DNA from: Sulfitobacter albidus
Lineage (GTDB): Bacteria > Pseudomonadota > Alphaproteobacteria > Rhodobacterales > Rhodobacteraceae
NCBI RefSeq assembly: GCF_018200035.1
Contig: NZ_CP073581.1
Location: 2,476,501-2,540,500 of the forward strand
Direction of reading: 5' to 3'
DNA length: 64,000 bases
Of the stretch, positions 49,029 through 57,903 are shown one piece after another; position 1 is the first letter of the stretch, and each line of letters starts with the position of its first letter. The position numbers and the translations under genes were made by a program. The notes under the pieces are model-generated. The model made no database searches and was not told the origin of the DNA. It worked only from the letters and a program-made list of their open reading frames with translations.

Positions 49029-49921
49029 GCTGTGCTCCCTCCCTCACGCTGCCGTGCAGCAATCTCACGGTGTCTAATTGACACCTGCCAGCCCGCCTGC
49101 GCAAGGCGCAAAGCGTGCGCTTCGGCCAGTGTGACCGAGCGATGCTGCCCGCCGGTACACCCAAAGGCGATTGAGAAATGGCTTTTACCCTCTTCGCGAC
49201 AGGCGGGCAGGATCAGCAGGCTCAGATCCAGCACCTGTTGCGCAAAATCGGCGTAGCGCGGATCGCTGGCGACATGGGCTGCCACAGCGTCATCCGTGCC
49301 GTTCAGCGCGCGCAGCGACGGCACCCAATAGGGGTTTTTCAGAAAGCGGCAGTCGTAGACCATATCGACCGAGCGCGGCAGGCCGCGTTTGTAGGAAAAC
49401 GACTGCACCGTGACCGCGAGGTGCCGCTTGCCACCCGGGGCGAACCATTGCTCCACCTCGGCGCGCAATTCGTGCACGTTCAGGTCCGTGGTGTCGATCA
49501 GCACATCGGCACGCGCGCGCAGGGGGGCAAGCAGATCCTGCTCTGCCTCAATCCCTTCGGCGGGGCGGTCGGCGGGGGCCATGGGATGACGGCGCCGCGT
49601 CTCGGAGAACCGGCGCAGCAGCACGTCCGTGCTACAATCGAGGAACAACAGCTCCGCCACGACCCCTTCGCGGGTGGCAAGACGGCCCAGCAGGTCAATC
49701 ACCGAATTGGTCGAGAAATCGCGGTTGCGCGCGTCGATCCCCAGCGCCATCGGGCGCGCCTGATCCGCCTCTTGCAGCAAGGTCGGCAGCAGGCGCAGCG
49801 GCAGGTTGTCGATCACCTCGAATCCCGCATCCTCCAGCACATTGAGCGCAGAGGAGCGCCCGGCGCCCGACGGCCCGGTCACAAAGACGATGCGCTTTTG
49901 TCCTGCCGCGTGTTCGCTCAT
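49025..49921 (-). CDS. rapZ: RNase adapter protein RapZ
   Basis: RapZ is a nucleotide-binding adapter that in E. coli steers RNase E to glmZ RNA. The 298-residue protein has an N-terminal P-loop at residues 16-24 and DCSTDVLLRRFSETRRRHP, then the C-terminal GCTGGQHRSVTLAE metabolite-binding region. The P-loop reads GPSGAGRSS, with Arg in place of the usual Lys. It overlaps both neighbours by four bases (hprK and EIIA). A glmZ-like RNA is not seen in the window. Confidence 0.92.
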   Translation of the reverse strand: MSEHAAGQKRIVFVTGPSGAGRSSALNVLEDAGFEVIDNLPLRLLPTLLQEADQARPMALGIDARNRDFSTNSVIDLLGRLATREGVVAELLFLDCSTDVLLRRFSETRRRHPMAPADRPAEGIEAEQDLLAPLRARADVLIDTTDLNVHELRAEVEQWFAPGGKRHLAVTVQSFSYKRGLPRSVDMVYDCRFLKNPYWVPSLRALNGTDDAVAAHVASDPRYADFAQQVLDLSLLILPACREEGKSHFSIAFGCTGGQHRSVTLAEAHALRLAQAGWQVSIRHREIAARQREGGSTA

Positions 49922-50334
49922 GGCTCCTCTGCTCTGCTGCCCCTTAGATAGGCATGAATGGCCGCCGCAAAATGGGGTGCGTCAACCTTGTGCAGACACG
50001 GCAGCGTGATGTCCATGAATTTCACGCTGCGCTGCGGCGGCAGCCGGTCGGTTTCGGTCTGTGACAGATCCACCGCTAGGTGCAGTGGTGCCCGCGGCAA
50101 ATGCAGCACCCGCAAAAGCCCCACGCCGCGCGCCTCGATCAGCCCGGCGATGGTTGCGGGTGGTTCGGCCCAGAGTGTGCCCTCACTGGCGCTCAGCGTC
50201 GTGCGGTCGTCAGCCACGAGGGTTGCCCCCATCGCCATCAGTGAAAGGGCCAGCGCGGATTTGCCACTGCCCGACGGACCCAGGATCAACACCCCTGCCC
50301 CATCCACGGCGACACAGGTGGCGTGCGGGGTCAC
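49918..50334 (-). CDS. hprK: HPr kinase/phosphorylase, short form
   Basis: HPrK phosphorylates Ser46 of HPr. The 138-residue protein is the short alphaproteobacterial form that holds only the catalytic domain, with the P-loop GPSGSGKSALAL near residue 19 and the ARGVGLLRV signature. The N-terminal domain of the Bacillus type is absent. The gene lies between chvG (3-base gap) and rapZ, its start following the sensor kinase on the same strand. Confidence 0.9.
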   Translation of the reverse strand: MTPHATCVAVDGAGVLILGPSGSGKSALALSLMAMGATLVADDRTTLSASEGTLWAEPPATIAGLIEARGVGLLRVLHLPRAPLHLAVDLSQTETDRLPPQRSVKFMDITLPCLHKVDAPHFAAAIHAYLRGSRAEEP

Positions 50335-50337
50335 AGC

Positions 50338-52059
50338 CTAGATCGGCAGGCCGACGACAAACCGCGCGCCCAGCGGCTCTGAAATCGGATCGGCGTCGGT
50401 GGGGCGGATATTCTCGGCCCAGATTACCCCGCCGTGCGCCTCGACGATCTGTTTCGAGATCGCGAGGCCAAGGCCGGAGTTATTGCCAAAATGCTCTTCG
50501 GGACGCTGGCTGTAGAACCGTTTGAAGATCTTCGAGAGCGCCTGATCGGGGATACCGGGGCCGGTATCCTCGACCACGACCAACACGCGATTGTCGCGCT
50601 TGCGCGCCCAGACGCGGATCGCATCGCCGTCCTCACAAAAGGAAATCGCGTTGGTGATGAGGTTCACGAACACCTGCGCCAGCCGCGCCTCAAGCCCGTG
50701 CACGGTGATCGGGTTGCGCGGCAGATCGACGATGAAATCAATGCCTTTGCCCTTGGCATCCTCGCCCAGATACTGACCCAGATTGCCCAGCATGACCATC
50801 AGATCGAACGGTTCTTCCTCCTCCTTGACCAGCTCACTGTCGAGGCGCGAGGCGTTGGAGATGTCGCTGACCAGCCGGTCCAGCCGACGCACGTCATGGT
50901 CGATCACATCCAGCAGCTTTTCGCGCTGATCGTCACGTTTGACCATGCGCAGCGTGCCCACGGCAGAGCGGAGCGAGGCCAGCGGATTCTTGATTTCATG
51001 CGCCACATCGGCGGCAAATTGTTCGTTCCCGTCGATCCGGTTGTAGAGCGCCGAGATCATGCCCCGCAGCGCGCCGGACAGGCGGCCAATCTCGTCCGGG
51101 CGGCCGGTCAGATCGGGGATGCGGATGCGTCCGGGGTTCATCTTGCGCGCGTTCTTGTCGCGGCCCAGCTCGGCGGCGGCGGCCAGATCGGCCAGCGGAT
51201 TTGCGATGGTCGAGGCGAGCACAAGGCTCAGACCGATGGACACGAGCGTCGCGATAATGAACATCTGCAACACGCGCTCACGCTCGGTGCGCACAAGGCG
51301 GTCGATCTCGCCACTGGCGGAGGCGATGGCGATGGCGCCCACGGCGGTGCCTGCCTGCTCGATCGGGGTGGCCACGGCGATCAGCGTTGCGCCGTTATCG
51401 TCCCGCTCTTCCTTGATCTGCGGACCATTGGCGAATGTCGCCGCGATTACCGGCTTGAGGCGATCCTGAATGGTTTGCGGCGCGTCGTCTGCCCAGCTGA
51501 ACGGAGCCGAGATTGTATTCCACAGCCAGCTCAACCCGTCGGTCAGGATCGTCTTGTTGCCCTCTTCGGCCTGACGCGCCAGCGCCGCCGGATCGACCTG
51601 CGCCTCATATTTGGTAATCAGGGCGCCCTCGGGATCGTAGACAAGCACCTGAATGCCCGACCGCAAATCAAGCCCGGCCAGAGTGCGGTCGACATCCACA
51701 TCCGCACCGGAGGCCAGATCGGTCTGCCCCGTCTGAGGCAGTTGCGCCTCGATCACATCGGCGATCAGCTCGGCTTCGCTCACCAGCGATGTGGCGCGTT
51801 GCACCGCGAGGCTGTCGCGCGAGGAATTGAGATAGAGGATCCCCGCCACCAGCACATTCAAAGCGATCAGATTGAACGTGATGATCTTGCGCGTGAGCGG
51901 AGAGGCGCGCAGGGAAAACAGGCCGCGCCGCTCACGGCGGGCCCGGATCTCATTCGGTGCGGCATTGTCCGGGGCGACCCAATCGTCGCCCAGAACTACA
52001 TCGGCATCCCTTTTGGCGGGGGGCAGATCGCGCACGAAACTCCTTTCGGCCAGTGCCAT
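50338..52059 (-). CDS. chvG: sensor histidine kinase ChvG/ExoS
   Basis: A two-component membrane kinase of 573 residues. The first membrane helix is at about 58-78 (IITFNLIALNVLVAGILYL) and the second near 265-285, flanking a periplasmic sensor of about 180 residues. A HAMP region follows, then the dimerisation domain with His354 in DVAHEIKNPLASL, and the ATPase part with GPGIPDQALSKIFKRFY and NNSGLGLAISKQIVEAHGG. It follows chvI by nine bases. ChvG senses acidity or envelope state in rhizobia; the same signal is presumed here. Confidence 0.92.
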   Translation of the reverse strand: MALAERSFVRDLPPAKRDADVVLGDDWVAPDNAAPNEIRARRERRGLFSLRASPLTRKIITFNLIALNVLVAGILYLNSSRDSLAVQRATSLVSEAELIADVIEAQLPQTGQTDLASGADVDVDRTLAGLDLRSGIQVLVYDPEGALITKYEAQVDPAALARQAEEGNKTILTDGLSWLWNTISAPFSWADDAPQTIQDRLKPVIAATFANGPQIKEERDDNGATLIAVATPIEQAGTAVGAIAIASASGEIDRLVRTERERVLQMFIIATLVSIGLSLVLASTIANPLADLAAAAELGRDKNARKMNPGRIRIPDLTGRPDEIGRLSGALRGMISALYNRIDGNEQFAADVAHEIKNPLASLRSAVGTLRMVKRDDQREKLLDVIDHDVRRLDRLVSDISNASRLDSELVKEEEEPFDLMVMLGNLGQYLGEDAKGKGIDFIVDLPRNPITVHGLEARLAQVFVNLITNAISFCEDGDAIRVWARKRDNRVLVVVEDTGPGIPDQALSKIFKRFYSQRPEEHFGNNSGLGLAISKQIVEAHGGVIWAENIRPTDADPISEPLGARFVVGLPI

Positions 52060-52068
52060 CGGACCGGT

Positions 52069-52770
52069 CTATTCTTCGTTGTATCTGTAACCGATGCCGT
52101 AGAGCGTCTCAATCGCGGAGAATTCCTCATCGGCGGAACGCATCTTCTTGCGCAGGCGCTTGATGTGGCTGTCGATGGTGCGGTCGTCGACATAGACCTG
52201 ATCGTCATAGGCCACATCCATCAGCTGATCGCGGGATTTTACGAAACCGGGGCGTTGGGCCAACGCCTGCAACAGCAGGAATTCCGTCACGGTGAGCGAG
52301 ACATCCTTGCCCTTCCACGACACCGCGTGACGCAGCGGATCCATGCGCAGATCGCCCCGCTCCATCACCTTGGTTTCTTCGGTCTCGCCAACCTCGTCGG
52401 AGGCGACGGCATCCTGACGGCGCAGAAGCGCGCGGATGCGTTCGACCAGCAAACGCTGGGAGAAAGGTTTTTTGACGTAGTCGTCCGCGCCCATGCGCAG
52501 GCCCAGAACCTCGTCGATCTCGTCGTCCTTGGACGTCAGGAAGATCACCGGCATCGCGGTTTTCTGGCGCAGACGCTGCAACAGATCCATGCCGTCCATG
52601 CGCGGCATCTTGATGTCCAGAACGGCCATGTCGGGCAGACGCTTGTTGAAAGCGTCCAGCGCTGCCTGTCCATCGTTATAGGTTTCCACCTCGAAACCTT
52701 CGGCTTCAAGAGTCATCGAGACGGACGTCAGGATATTCCTGTCGTCGTCGACCAATGCAATTTTTGACAT
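52069..52770 (-). CDS. chvI: response regulator ChvI
   Basis: An OmpR-class regulator of 233 residues, started at 52770 ([20 protein letters not shown]). The phosphorylated Asp is Asp52 in [12 protein letters not shown], and the receiver ends [16 protein letters not shown]. The C-terminal winged helix includes [20 protein letters not shown]. It heads the operon chvI-chvG-hprK-rapZ-EIIA-HPr. A divergent pckA lies 346 bases away, so the intergenic region may serve both. Confidence 0.93.
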   Translation of the reverse strand: MSKIALVDDDRNILTSVSMTLEAEGFEVETYNDGQAALDAFNKRLPDMAVLDIKMPRMDGMDLLQRLRQKTAMPVIFLTSKDDEIDEVLGLRMGADDYVKKPFSQRLLVERIRALLRRQDAVASDEVGETEETKVMERGDLRMDPLRHAVSWKGKDVSLTVTEFLLLQALAQRPGFVKSRDQLMDVAYDDQVYVDDRTIDSHIKRLRKKMRSADEEFSAIETLYGIGYRYNEE

Positions 52771-52883
52771 TGCCTGTTTCCTTGTGCTGCTCAATGTTTT
52801 GTTGTTTTTCTGGGCATTGATCACTCCTTTCGGACCCGAATCAACATAAAAGTGCGAATCGGTCGGGTCGGTAGCCACATTTC

Positions 52884-52908
52884 AGCCATAATTTCTTTCA
52901 GAATGGCT
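52884..52908. promoter_or_regulatory. inverted repeat between chvI and pckA
   Basis: AGCCAT and ATGGCT flank a 13-base AT-rich spacer. The region 52771-53116 holds the divergent promoters but no other open frame I can support. The repeat could bind a regulator but is not assigned. Confidence 0.25.
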
Positions 52909-53116
52909 AAATTGCCTCACATGGCGCGCCGTGCGTGCCGCGCGCTGTGCCCCCCGCGCCAAAGGCTGCTGCTGGTGGCGCAAACAGTCTCAAGCCGGGT
53001 GTTCATCTTCCAAATGGTCATGCTATGAGGCGCGCATTCGTGCCGCGCGGAGCGTTCCGCTTTGGCCCGCCTCGACACCGCGACGCATCCGACGCGGACC
53101 TTACAGGAGACACTGC

Positions 53117-54715
53117 ATGCAAACCGGACGGGTAAATCCCAAATTCAGCCTGGAAGATCAGGGGATCACGGGCCTCGGCGATGTGCATTACAACCTGATA
53201 GAGCCCGCGATCATCGAAACCGCCCTGAAGCGCGGCGAAGGGACGCTGGGCAAGGGCGGCGCATTCCTGGTCACGACCGGCAAATTCACCGGCCGCTCCC
53301 CCAAGGACAAGCACGTCGTGCGCACGGCGGATGTCGAAGACACGATCTGGTGGGAAAACAACGCCGCCATGAGCGCGCAAGGCTTTGACGCGCTCTACAC
53401 CGATATGACTGCCCACATGAAGGACCGCGAGTATTTCGTGCAGGACCTCGTCGGCGGGGCGGACCCCAAACACGCGATCAACGTACGCTTCGTGACCGAA
53501 CTGGCGTGGCATGGCCTGTTCATCCGCCACATGATGCGGCGCCCCGAGCGCGACCAACTCGACGATTTCATCGCCGATTTCACGGTCATCAACTGCCCCT
53601 CGTTCAAGGCCGACCCGGCCAAGCATGACTGCCGCTCGGACACGGTCATCGCGATGAATTTCGAGCGCAAGATGATCCTGATCGGCGGCACCGAATACGC
53701 GGGCGAGAACAAGAAATCGATCTTTACGCTGCTCAACTACATGCTGCCGGAAAAAGGCATCATGCCGATGCACTGCTCGGCCAACCACGCGCCGGGCAAT
53801 CCGGTCGACACGGCGATCTTCTTTGGCCTGTCGGGCACGGGCAAGACGACGCTCTCGGCCGATCCGGGCCGTATCCTGATCGGCGATGATGAGCACGGTT
53901 GGGCGAACAACGGCACCTTCAACTTCGAGGGCGGCTGCTATGCCAAGACGATCAATCTGAGCCCCGAAGCGGAGCCCGAAATCTACGCCACGACCGAGAA
54001 ATTCGGCACCGTCATCGAAAACATGATCTACGACCCCGAGACGAAGGATCTGGATTTCGACGACGACAGCCTGACGGCCAACATGCGCTGCGCCTATCCG
54101 CTGCACTATATCTCGAACGCCAGCGCCAAGGCGACCGGCGGGCACCCCAAGAACATCATCATGCTGACCTGCGATGCCTTCGGCACCCTACCCCCCATCG
54201 CCAAGCTGACACCGGCGCAGGCGATGTATCATTTCCTGTCGGGCTTCACCTCCAAGGTGGCGGGCACAGAGCGTGGCGTGACCGAGCCTGAGCCCACGTT
54301 CTCCACCTGTTTTGGCGCGCCCTTCATGCCGCGCAGGCCCGAGGTCTACGGCAACCTGCTGCGCGACAAGATCGCCGAGCATGGCGCGACCTGCTGGCTG
54401 GTCAACACCGGCTGGACCGGTGGCGCCTACGGCACCGGCTCGCGCATGCCGATCCGTGCCACCCGCGCGCTGCTGACCGCGGCGCTGGACGGCTCCCTGC
54501 TCAAGGGGAAGTTCCGCCGCGACGAGAACTTCGGCTTTGATGTGCCGGTATCCGTTGAAGGGGTCGCCGATATCCTGCTCGACCCGCGCCGCACGTGGTC
54601 GGATGCCGAGGAATACGATGCTCAGGTGCGCAAGCTTGTCACCATGTTCGCCGAGAATTTCGAGCAATACATGCCCTTCATCGACGACGACGTGAAGGCC
54701 GCCGCTATTCGCTGA
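53117..54715 (+). CDS. pckA: phosphoenolpyruvate carboxykinase (ATP)
   Basis: Converts oxaloacetate to phosphoenolpyruvate with ATP, the entry step of gluconeogenesis. The start at 53117 follows ACAGGAGA. The 532-residue product has the P-loop [14 protein letters not shown] at 237-250, [14 protein letters not shown] near 56-69, and the substrate region [14 protein letters not shown]. It is divergent from chvI, a linkage conserved in rhizobia where ChvI acts on it. A strong terminator follows. Confidence 0.96.
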   Translation: MQTGRVNPKFSLEDQGITGLGDVHYNLIEPAIIETALKRGEGTLGKGGAFLVTTGKFTGRSPKDKHVVRTADVEDTIWWENNAAMSAQGFDALYTDMTAHMKDREYFVQDLVGGADPKHAINVRFVTELAWHGLFIRHMMRRPERDQLDDFIADFTVINCPSFKADPAKHDCRSDTVIAMNFERKMILIGGTEYAGENKKSIFTLLNYMLPEKGIMPMHCSANHAPGNPVDTAIFFGLSGTGKTTLSADPGRILIGDDEHGWANNGTFNFEGGCYAKTINLSPEAEPEIYATTEKFGTVIENMIYDPETKDLDFDDDSLTANMRCAYPLHYISNASAKATGGHPKNIIMLTCDAFGTLPPIAKLTPAQAMYHFLSGFTSKVAGTERGVTEPEPTFSTCFGAPFMPRRPEVYGNLLRDKIAEHGATCWLVNTGWTGGAYGTGSRMPIRATRALLTAALDGSLLKGKFRRDENFGFDVPVSVEGVADILLDPRRTWSDAEEYDAQVRKLVTMFAENFEQYMPFIDDDVKAAAIR

Positions 54716-54738
54716 GCGACACAATACCACATGCAAAA

Positions 54739-54772
54739 GGCCGCTGCCCTCACGGGCGGCGGCCACTTTTTT
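54739..54772 (+). terminator. pckA terminator
   Basis: A GC stem GGCCGCTGCC / GGGCGGCGGCC followed by a run of six T lies 24 bases after the pckA stop. Confidence 0.85.
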
Positions 54773-54797
54773 GGGCAAAGGTTAAAATTTTAACGGT

Positions 54798-55514
54798 CTA
54801 GGCCGCCAAAGCCACCAGATCCTTGAGCGGCAGGTCCAGCACGTAGTGCAGATCGTCACGCTCCATGTAGGCCATAAATCCCTCCACTGGCTCGGGCATA
54901 CCGTCGATGGCCCAGCGCACGGCACCGGGGATCGTGTGCATCCAGCCGGTGCGCTCCGCCAGACCCTTCATCGCAACGGGATTGGCCATGAACGCCATGA
55001 TCATGTCGGGGTCAAAGTGCTGCATCGCCTGGTAGAAACCATAGCGCCCCAGCACGCAGGAGACCCCGCGACCGCGCAGGGATTCCTCACCGGGCGCGAT
55101 CCAGAACTCCCCGTCGTAACAGCAGGTCCCGTAGATCCGGCGCAGCGCGGGTGCCACCCGGCAGCGAGAATGCGCGAGATTCAAGCCGGGCACGGACGGT
55201 GGGAAGTCACGGAAATTGCGGGAAAAATACTCCCCCATGCTGAGCCCTTGCAGATCAACCAGCCGCATCGCCTGCGTGTGCACGATGCGCCGGTCAATCG
55301 ACCGGCCGATGATCCAGAATGCGTTTTCCGTGGTGATCGGCTGATGACGCGGATCAAAGGGCAGGCCCAAGGTATGATCGGGGCGTGCCTCGGCCAGAAG
55401 GCTGCGATATTCTTCGAAATCATAGCCGATCTCGAGATGGATGCCGTAGCGATTGAAGATTTCCGAACTTGAGGCAACAAACCTGTCGCCCGTTTCCATG
55501 GTCAAAAGTGTCAT
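54798..55514 (-). CDS. GNAT-like acyltransferase, unknown substrate
   Basis: A protein of about 238 residues. The region DGEFWIAPGEESLRGRGVS resembles motif A of the GNAT fold, where RGRGVS would be the CoA pyrophosphate loop, and an upstream HTQAMRLVDLQGLSMGEYF resembles the preceding strands. The substrate is not identifiable. Conserved LuxI residues are not seen, so I do not call it an autoinducer synthase. It lies 65 bases downstream of a LysR-type gene on the same strand, so the two probably form a unit. Confidence 0.55.
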   Translation of the reverse strand: MTLLTMETGDRFVASSSEIFNRYGIHLEIGYDFEEYRSLLAEARPDHTLGLPFDPRHQPITTENAFWIIGRSIDRRIVHTQAMRLVDLQGLSMGEYFSRNFRDFPPSVPGLNLAHSRCRVAPALRRIYGTCCYDGEFWIAPGEESLRGRGVSCVLGRYGFYQAMQHFDPDMIMAFMANPVAMKGLAERTGWMHTIPGAVRWAIDGMPEPVEGFMAYMERDDLHYVLDLPLKDLVALAA

Positions 55515-55579
55515 CTGGAATCGCCTTTTGTTTCCGTTACTCGGACAGAGTACGAAAACAGCCACAGAATTGCCACAAT

Positions 55580-56488
55580 TTATACGGGTACTTCGAAATC
55601 CACCCTGGCCTTGTCTGGCACCTCCTTGAGAGCGCTCTGGGGAACGCCCTCGATCCTCACCTCACAGGGCCGGTCCACCACCGATATGATTGCCGGTGAT
55701 TGGTCCGGCAGCCTGACCCCAAATAATAAACGATCAAAAATCACAGTTTCCAGCGGAGCCTCAGGGGAAAAGCGCGTGCGCGTCATCACCTGATCCAACC
55801 GCACCGCCGCATTCGCGGTAATCTCCCGAAACGGCGCGTTCGCCAGCGTCGCGATCGCCTCGCCGCCGGGAAACTGATTGAGGTTGCGCCCCAGGCTGCT
55901 GCGGGCCTGCGCCCATCCAAAGAACGACGAATAAAACGACCGCTCGCCCACTTCGACACAAATCCAGCCGTCCGAAATCTCACGGTAGCCCATCACATAG
56001 GGGCGCACGATATCCATCGCGGGCGCCTCCAGCATGCCTTCGGCCTGAGTCCATGCCTTGACGGCGGTGCGCAGCAAATCGGATCGACCGGACCATACGG
56101 CGGACATCGGCACTTCCTGCTGCAGATATTGCATGCCCGCGCCACTGTCGTAGGTGAACCGCATCATGCCGCCAACGTCGTCAAAGTTGCCGGAATACCA
56201 GACCTCGCCCTGATCCAGCAGCCGCTGCGCCGGCGCCAGGGCGCGCGTGCCCGCTTCGGTCAGCCCGTAGCGGCGGTGTTCAATCTCGAAAAGCTTGCCA
56301 CCCATCGCAGTCTCAAGCTGCGTGATATGGCGGCGGACCGTCTGCCGCGTGCTGCCCAATGCCTCGACGGCCTGCGTCAGATTGAGCGTGCGGGCCAACA
56401 CGGTGAACGACCGCATCATCTCGTACAGCAAGGCCGGTGTTGCGGCACGGTCGACCGACGGCAGGGGGATATCGTTTTGCTGGTTCAC
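55580..56488 (-). CDS. LysR-type regulator with atypical effector domain
   Basis: A 302-residue protein with an N-terminal LysR-like helix-turn-helix at about 32-60 (LTQAVEALGSTRQTVRRHIT, LETAMGGKLFEIEHRRYGLT). The rest does not show the usual periplasmic-binding fold signatures of LysR proteins but contains GERSFYSSFFGWAQARSSLG and DRLLFGVRLPDQSPAIISVV. It lies upstream of the GNAT-like gene on the same strand. Target and inducer are unknown; it may regulate its neighbour. Confidence 0.7.
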   Translation of the reverse strand: MNQQNDIPLPSVDRAATPALLYEMMRSFTVLARTLNLTQAVEALGSTRQTVRRHITQLETAMGGKLFEIEHRRYGLTEAGTRALAPAQRLLDQGEVWYSGNFDDVGGMMRFTYDSGAGMQYLQQEVPMSAVWSGRSDLLRTAVKAWTQAEGMLEAPAMDIVRPYVMGYREISDGWICVEVGERSFYSSFFGWAQARSSLGRNLNQFPGGEAIATLANAPFREITANAAVRLDQVMTRTRFSPEAPLETVIFDRLLFGVRLPDQSPAIISVVDRPCEVRIEGVPQSALKEVPDKARVDFEVPV

Positions 56489-56634
56489 GCATTGGTTGTT
56501 ATATCAATCACTCATTAATGCAACAAATATCACCCATTACGTGTAAATAATTTTCCCAAAAATTAAAATTTCTATCCAATTGATCGGTCAACGGAATTTT
56601 CCGACAACCGTGCCAGACACAACCAAGGGTTATT

Positions 56635-56991
56635 ATGATGGTTCATCCCGTTGACACGCACGTCGGCCAGAAATTGAAACAGATCCGGACACTGCGCCGG
56701 ATGTCGCAAACCGATGTAGCGAACCGGCTTGGCCTGTCGTTCCAGCAGATCCAGAAGTACGAGATCGGATCGAATCGCATCGCGGCAAGTCGCCTCTTCG
56801 AATTGGCGCAGATGTTCGACATCAGCCCGGCGTATTTCTTCGAAGGGCTTCAGGAAGAAACCTCAGTGCCGCGCGATGCCAATATGCAGATCGTCAGCGC
56901 CCTCGCCGCCATCAAGGACGACAGCATCAAGAGCCGAATCGTAACCTTCATCGAAGATGTCTCTGGCATCACCGTCGCGCGGCAGAACTGA
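56635..56991 (+). CDS. XRE-family helix-turn-helix regulator
   Basis: A 117-residue DNA-binding protein. The helix-turn-helix lies near residues 24-45 (SQTDVANRLGLSFQQIQKYE) of a Cro/CI-type domain, followed by DISPAYFFEGLQEE and a helical tail. A second Met at 56638 is possible. The type occurs as a single-domain regulator in many alphaproteobacteria. Its upstream region 56489-56634 is AT-rich and likely contains promoters for it and for the divergent LysR gene. Confidence 0.85.
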   Translation: MMVHPVDTHVGQKLKQIRTLRRMSQTDVANRLGLSFQQIQKYEIGSNRIAASRLFELAQMFDISPAYFFEGLQEETSVPRDANMQIVSALAAIKDDSIKSRIVTFIEDVSGITVARQN

Positions 56992-57759
56992 TCAGCCGAA
57001 AAACCCGCGCCGGACGAGGTTGAGACCGGCGAGCAGCAACACTAGAAGGGTGAGCTGCCGAAAGACCGCCTGATTGATCCGGTCCAGCACCTGCCCTCCC
57101 AACCACAATCCCGCCATGGCAGGCAGCACCAAAAGTGCGGAAAACCAGACCGTCTCGGCGCGCAGAACCCCCGAGGCGATATGCGCCCCCAAGAGCGCCA
57201 CCGCCCCCAGGCCATAGATCACGCCCTGCACCCGCATCTGGTCGTGTTTCGCCGTGCCGATTGCCGTCAGATACAGCACCGTCGGTGGCCCCCACACCCC
57301 AGACACACCGCCCATCGCACCGGCCACCGTGCCCACCGTCGCCTCGACCGGGACCGAGCGCTGCGGGAGTCGCGGGCGCCAGCCGCTCAGTTGCAGCACC
57401 GTCAGCAGCGTCACCAGCACGCCGATCACCGCCATCATCGTGGTCGCGGGAATCGATCGCACCAGCTGCGCCGTGATGATCAACGCCGCACCGCCGCACA
57501 GCAGAAACACCCAGAACCGCGCTGTCGACGCCAGCGCCGCACGCGGCCCCTGCCGCAGCGCCTGCTGGCCATTCGTCACCAGCGTCGGCAGAATCAGCCC
57601 CGCCAACGCGGTCTCGGGCGTGGCAAAGATCGTCAGGCCCGACAGCAAGACAAGCGGCATGGCGAATCCGACAACCCCCTTCACCACCCCTGCGACCACG
57701 GCGACCGTGACGGCAAAGCCGAGCTGTGCTAGAGAAAATAGCGGGAAAAAACTCTCCAT
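56992..57759 (-). CDS. TauE/SafE-type membrane permease
   Basis: A 255-residue permease with about eight helices in two repeats (VAGVVKGVVGFAMPLVLLSG, GTVAGAMGGVSGVWGPPTVL). The start at 57759 (MESFFPLFSLAQLGFAVTV) is in frame with a much longer open frame that is antisense to the following gene and is not translated. Members export sulfite, sulfoacetate or related anions; the substrate here is unknown. Its end is directly adjacent to the XRE gene on the other strand. Confidence 0.85.
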   Translation of the reverse strand: MESFFPLFSLAQLGFAVTVAVVAGVVKGVVGFAMPLVLLSGLTIFATPETALAGLILPTLVTNGQQALRQGPRAALASTARFWVFLLCGGAALIITAQLVRSIPATTMMAVIGVLVTLLTVLQLSGWRPRLPQRSVPVEATVGTVAGAMGGVSGVWGPPTVLYLTAIGTAKHDQMRVQGVIYGLGAVALLGAHIASGVLRAETVWFSALLVLPAMAGLWLGGQVLDRINQAVFRQLTLLVLLLAGLNLVRRGFFG

Positions 57760-57903
57760 GCCCCTACGTACCACGGGCAGACGCGACCGCACGAAAAATC
57801 GAGCGCGAAACTTTCGTCCAAATTGCCGCAGCAAAACGTATCTTTGTTGCGCTGCACCTGCAAAGGGATTATGCGGGCGGTAACGGAACAAGGATACAAA
57901 TCT

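Noticed and set aside
50434-52767. Plus-strand frame of 777 codons opposite chvG and chvI
   Set aside because: Antisense to two well-supported genes; low-complexity composition.
54798-55514. LuxI-type autoinducer synthase
   Set aside because: The conserved Arg, Trp and Glu-Asp residues of LuxI proteins are not seen; only a general GNAT-like motif is.
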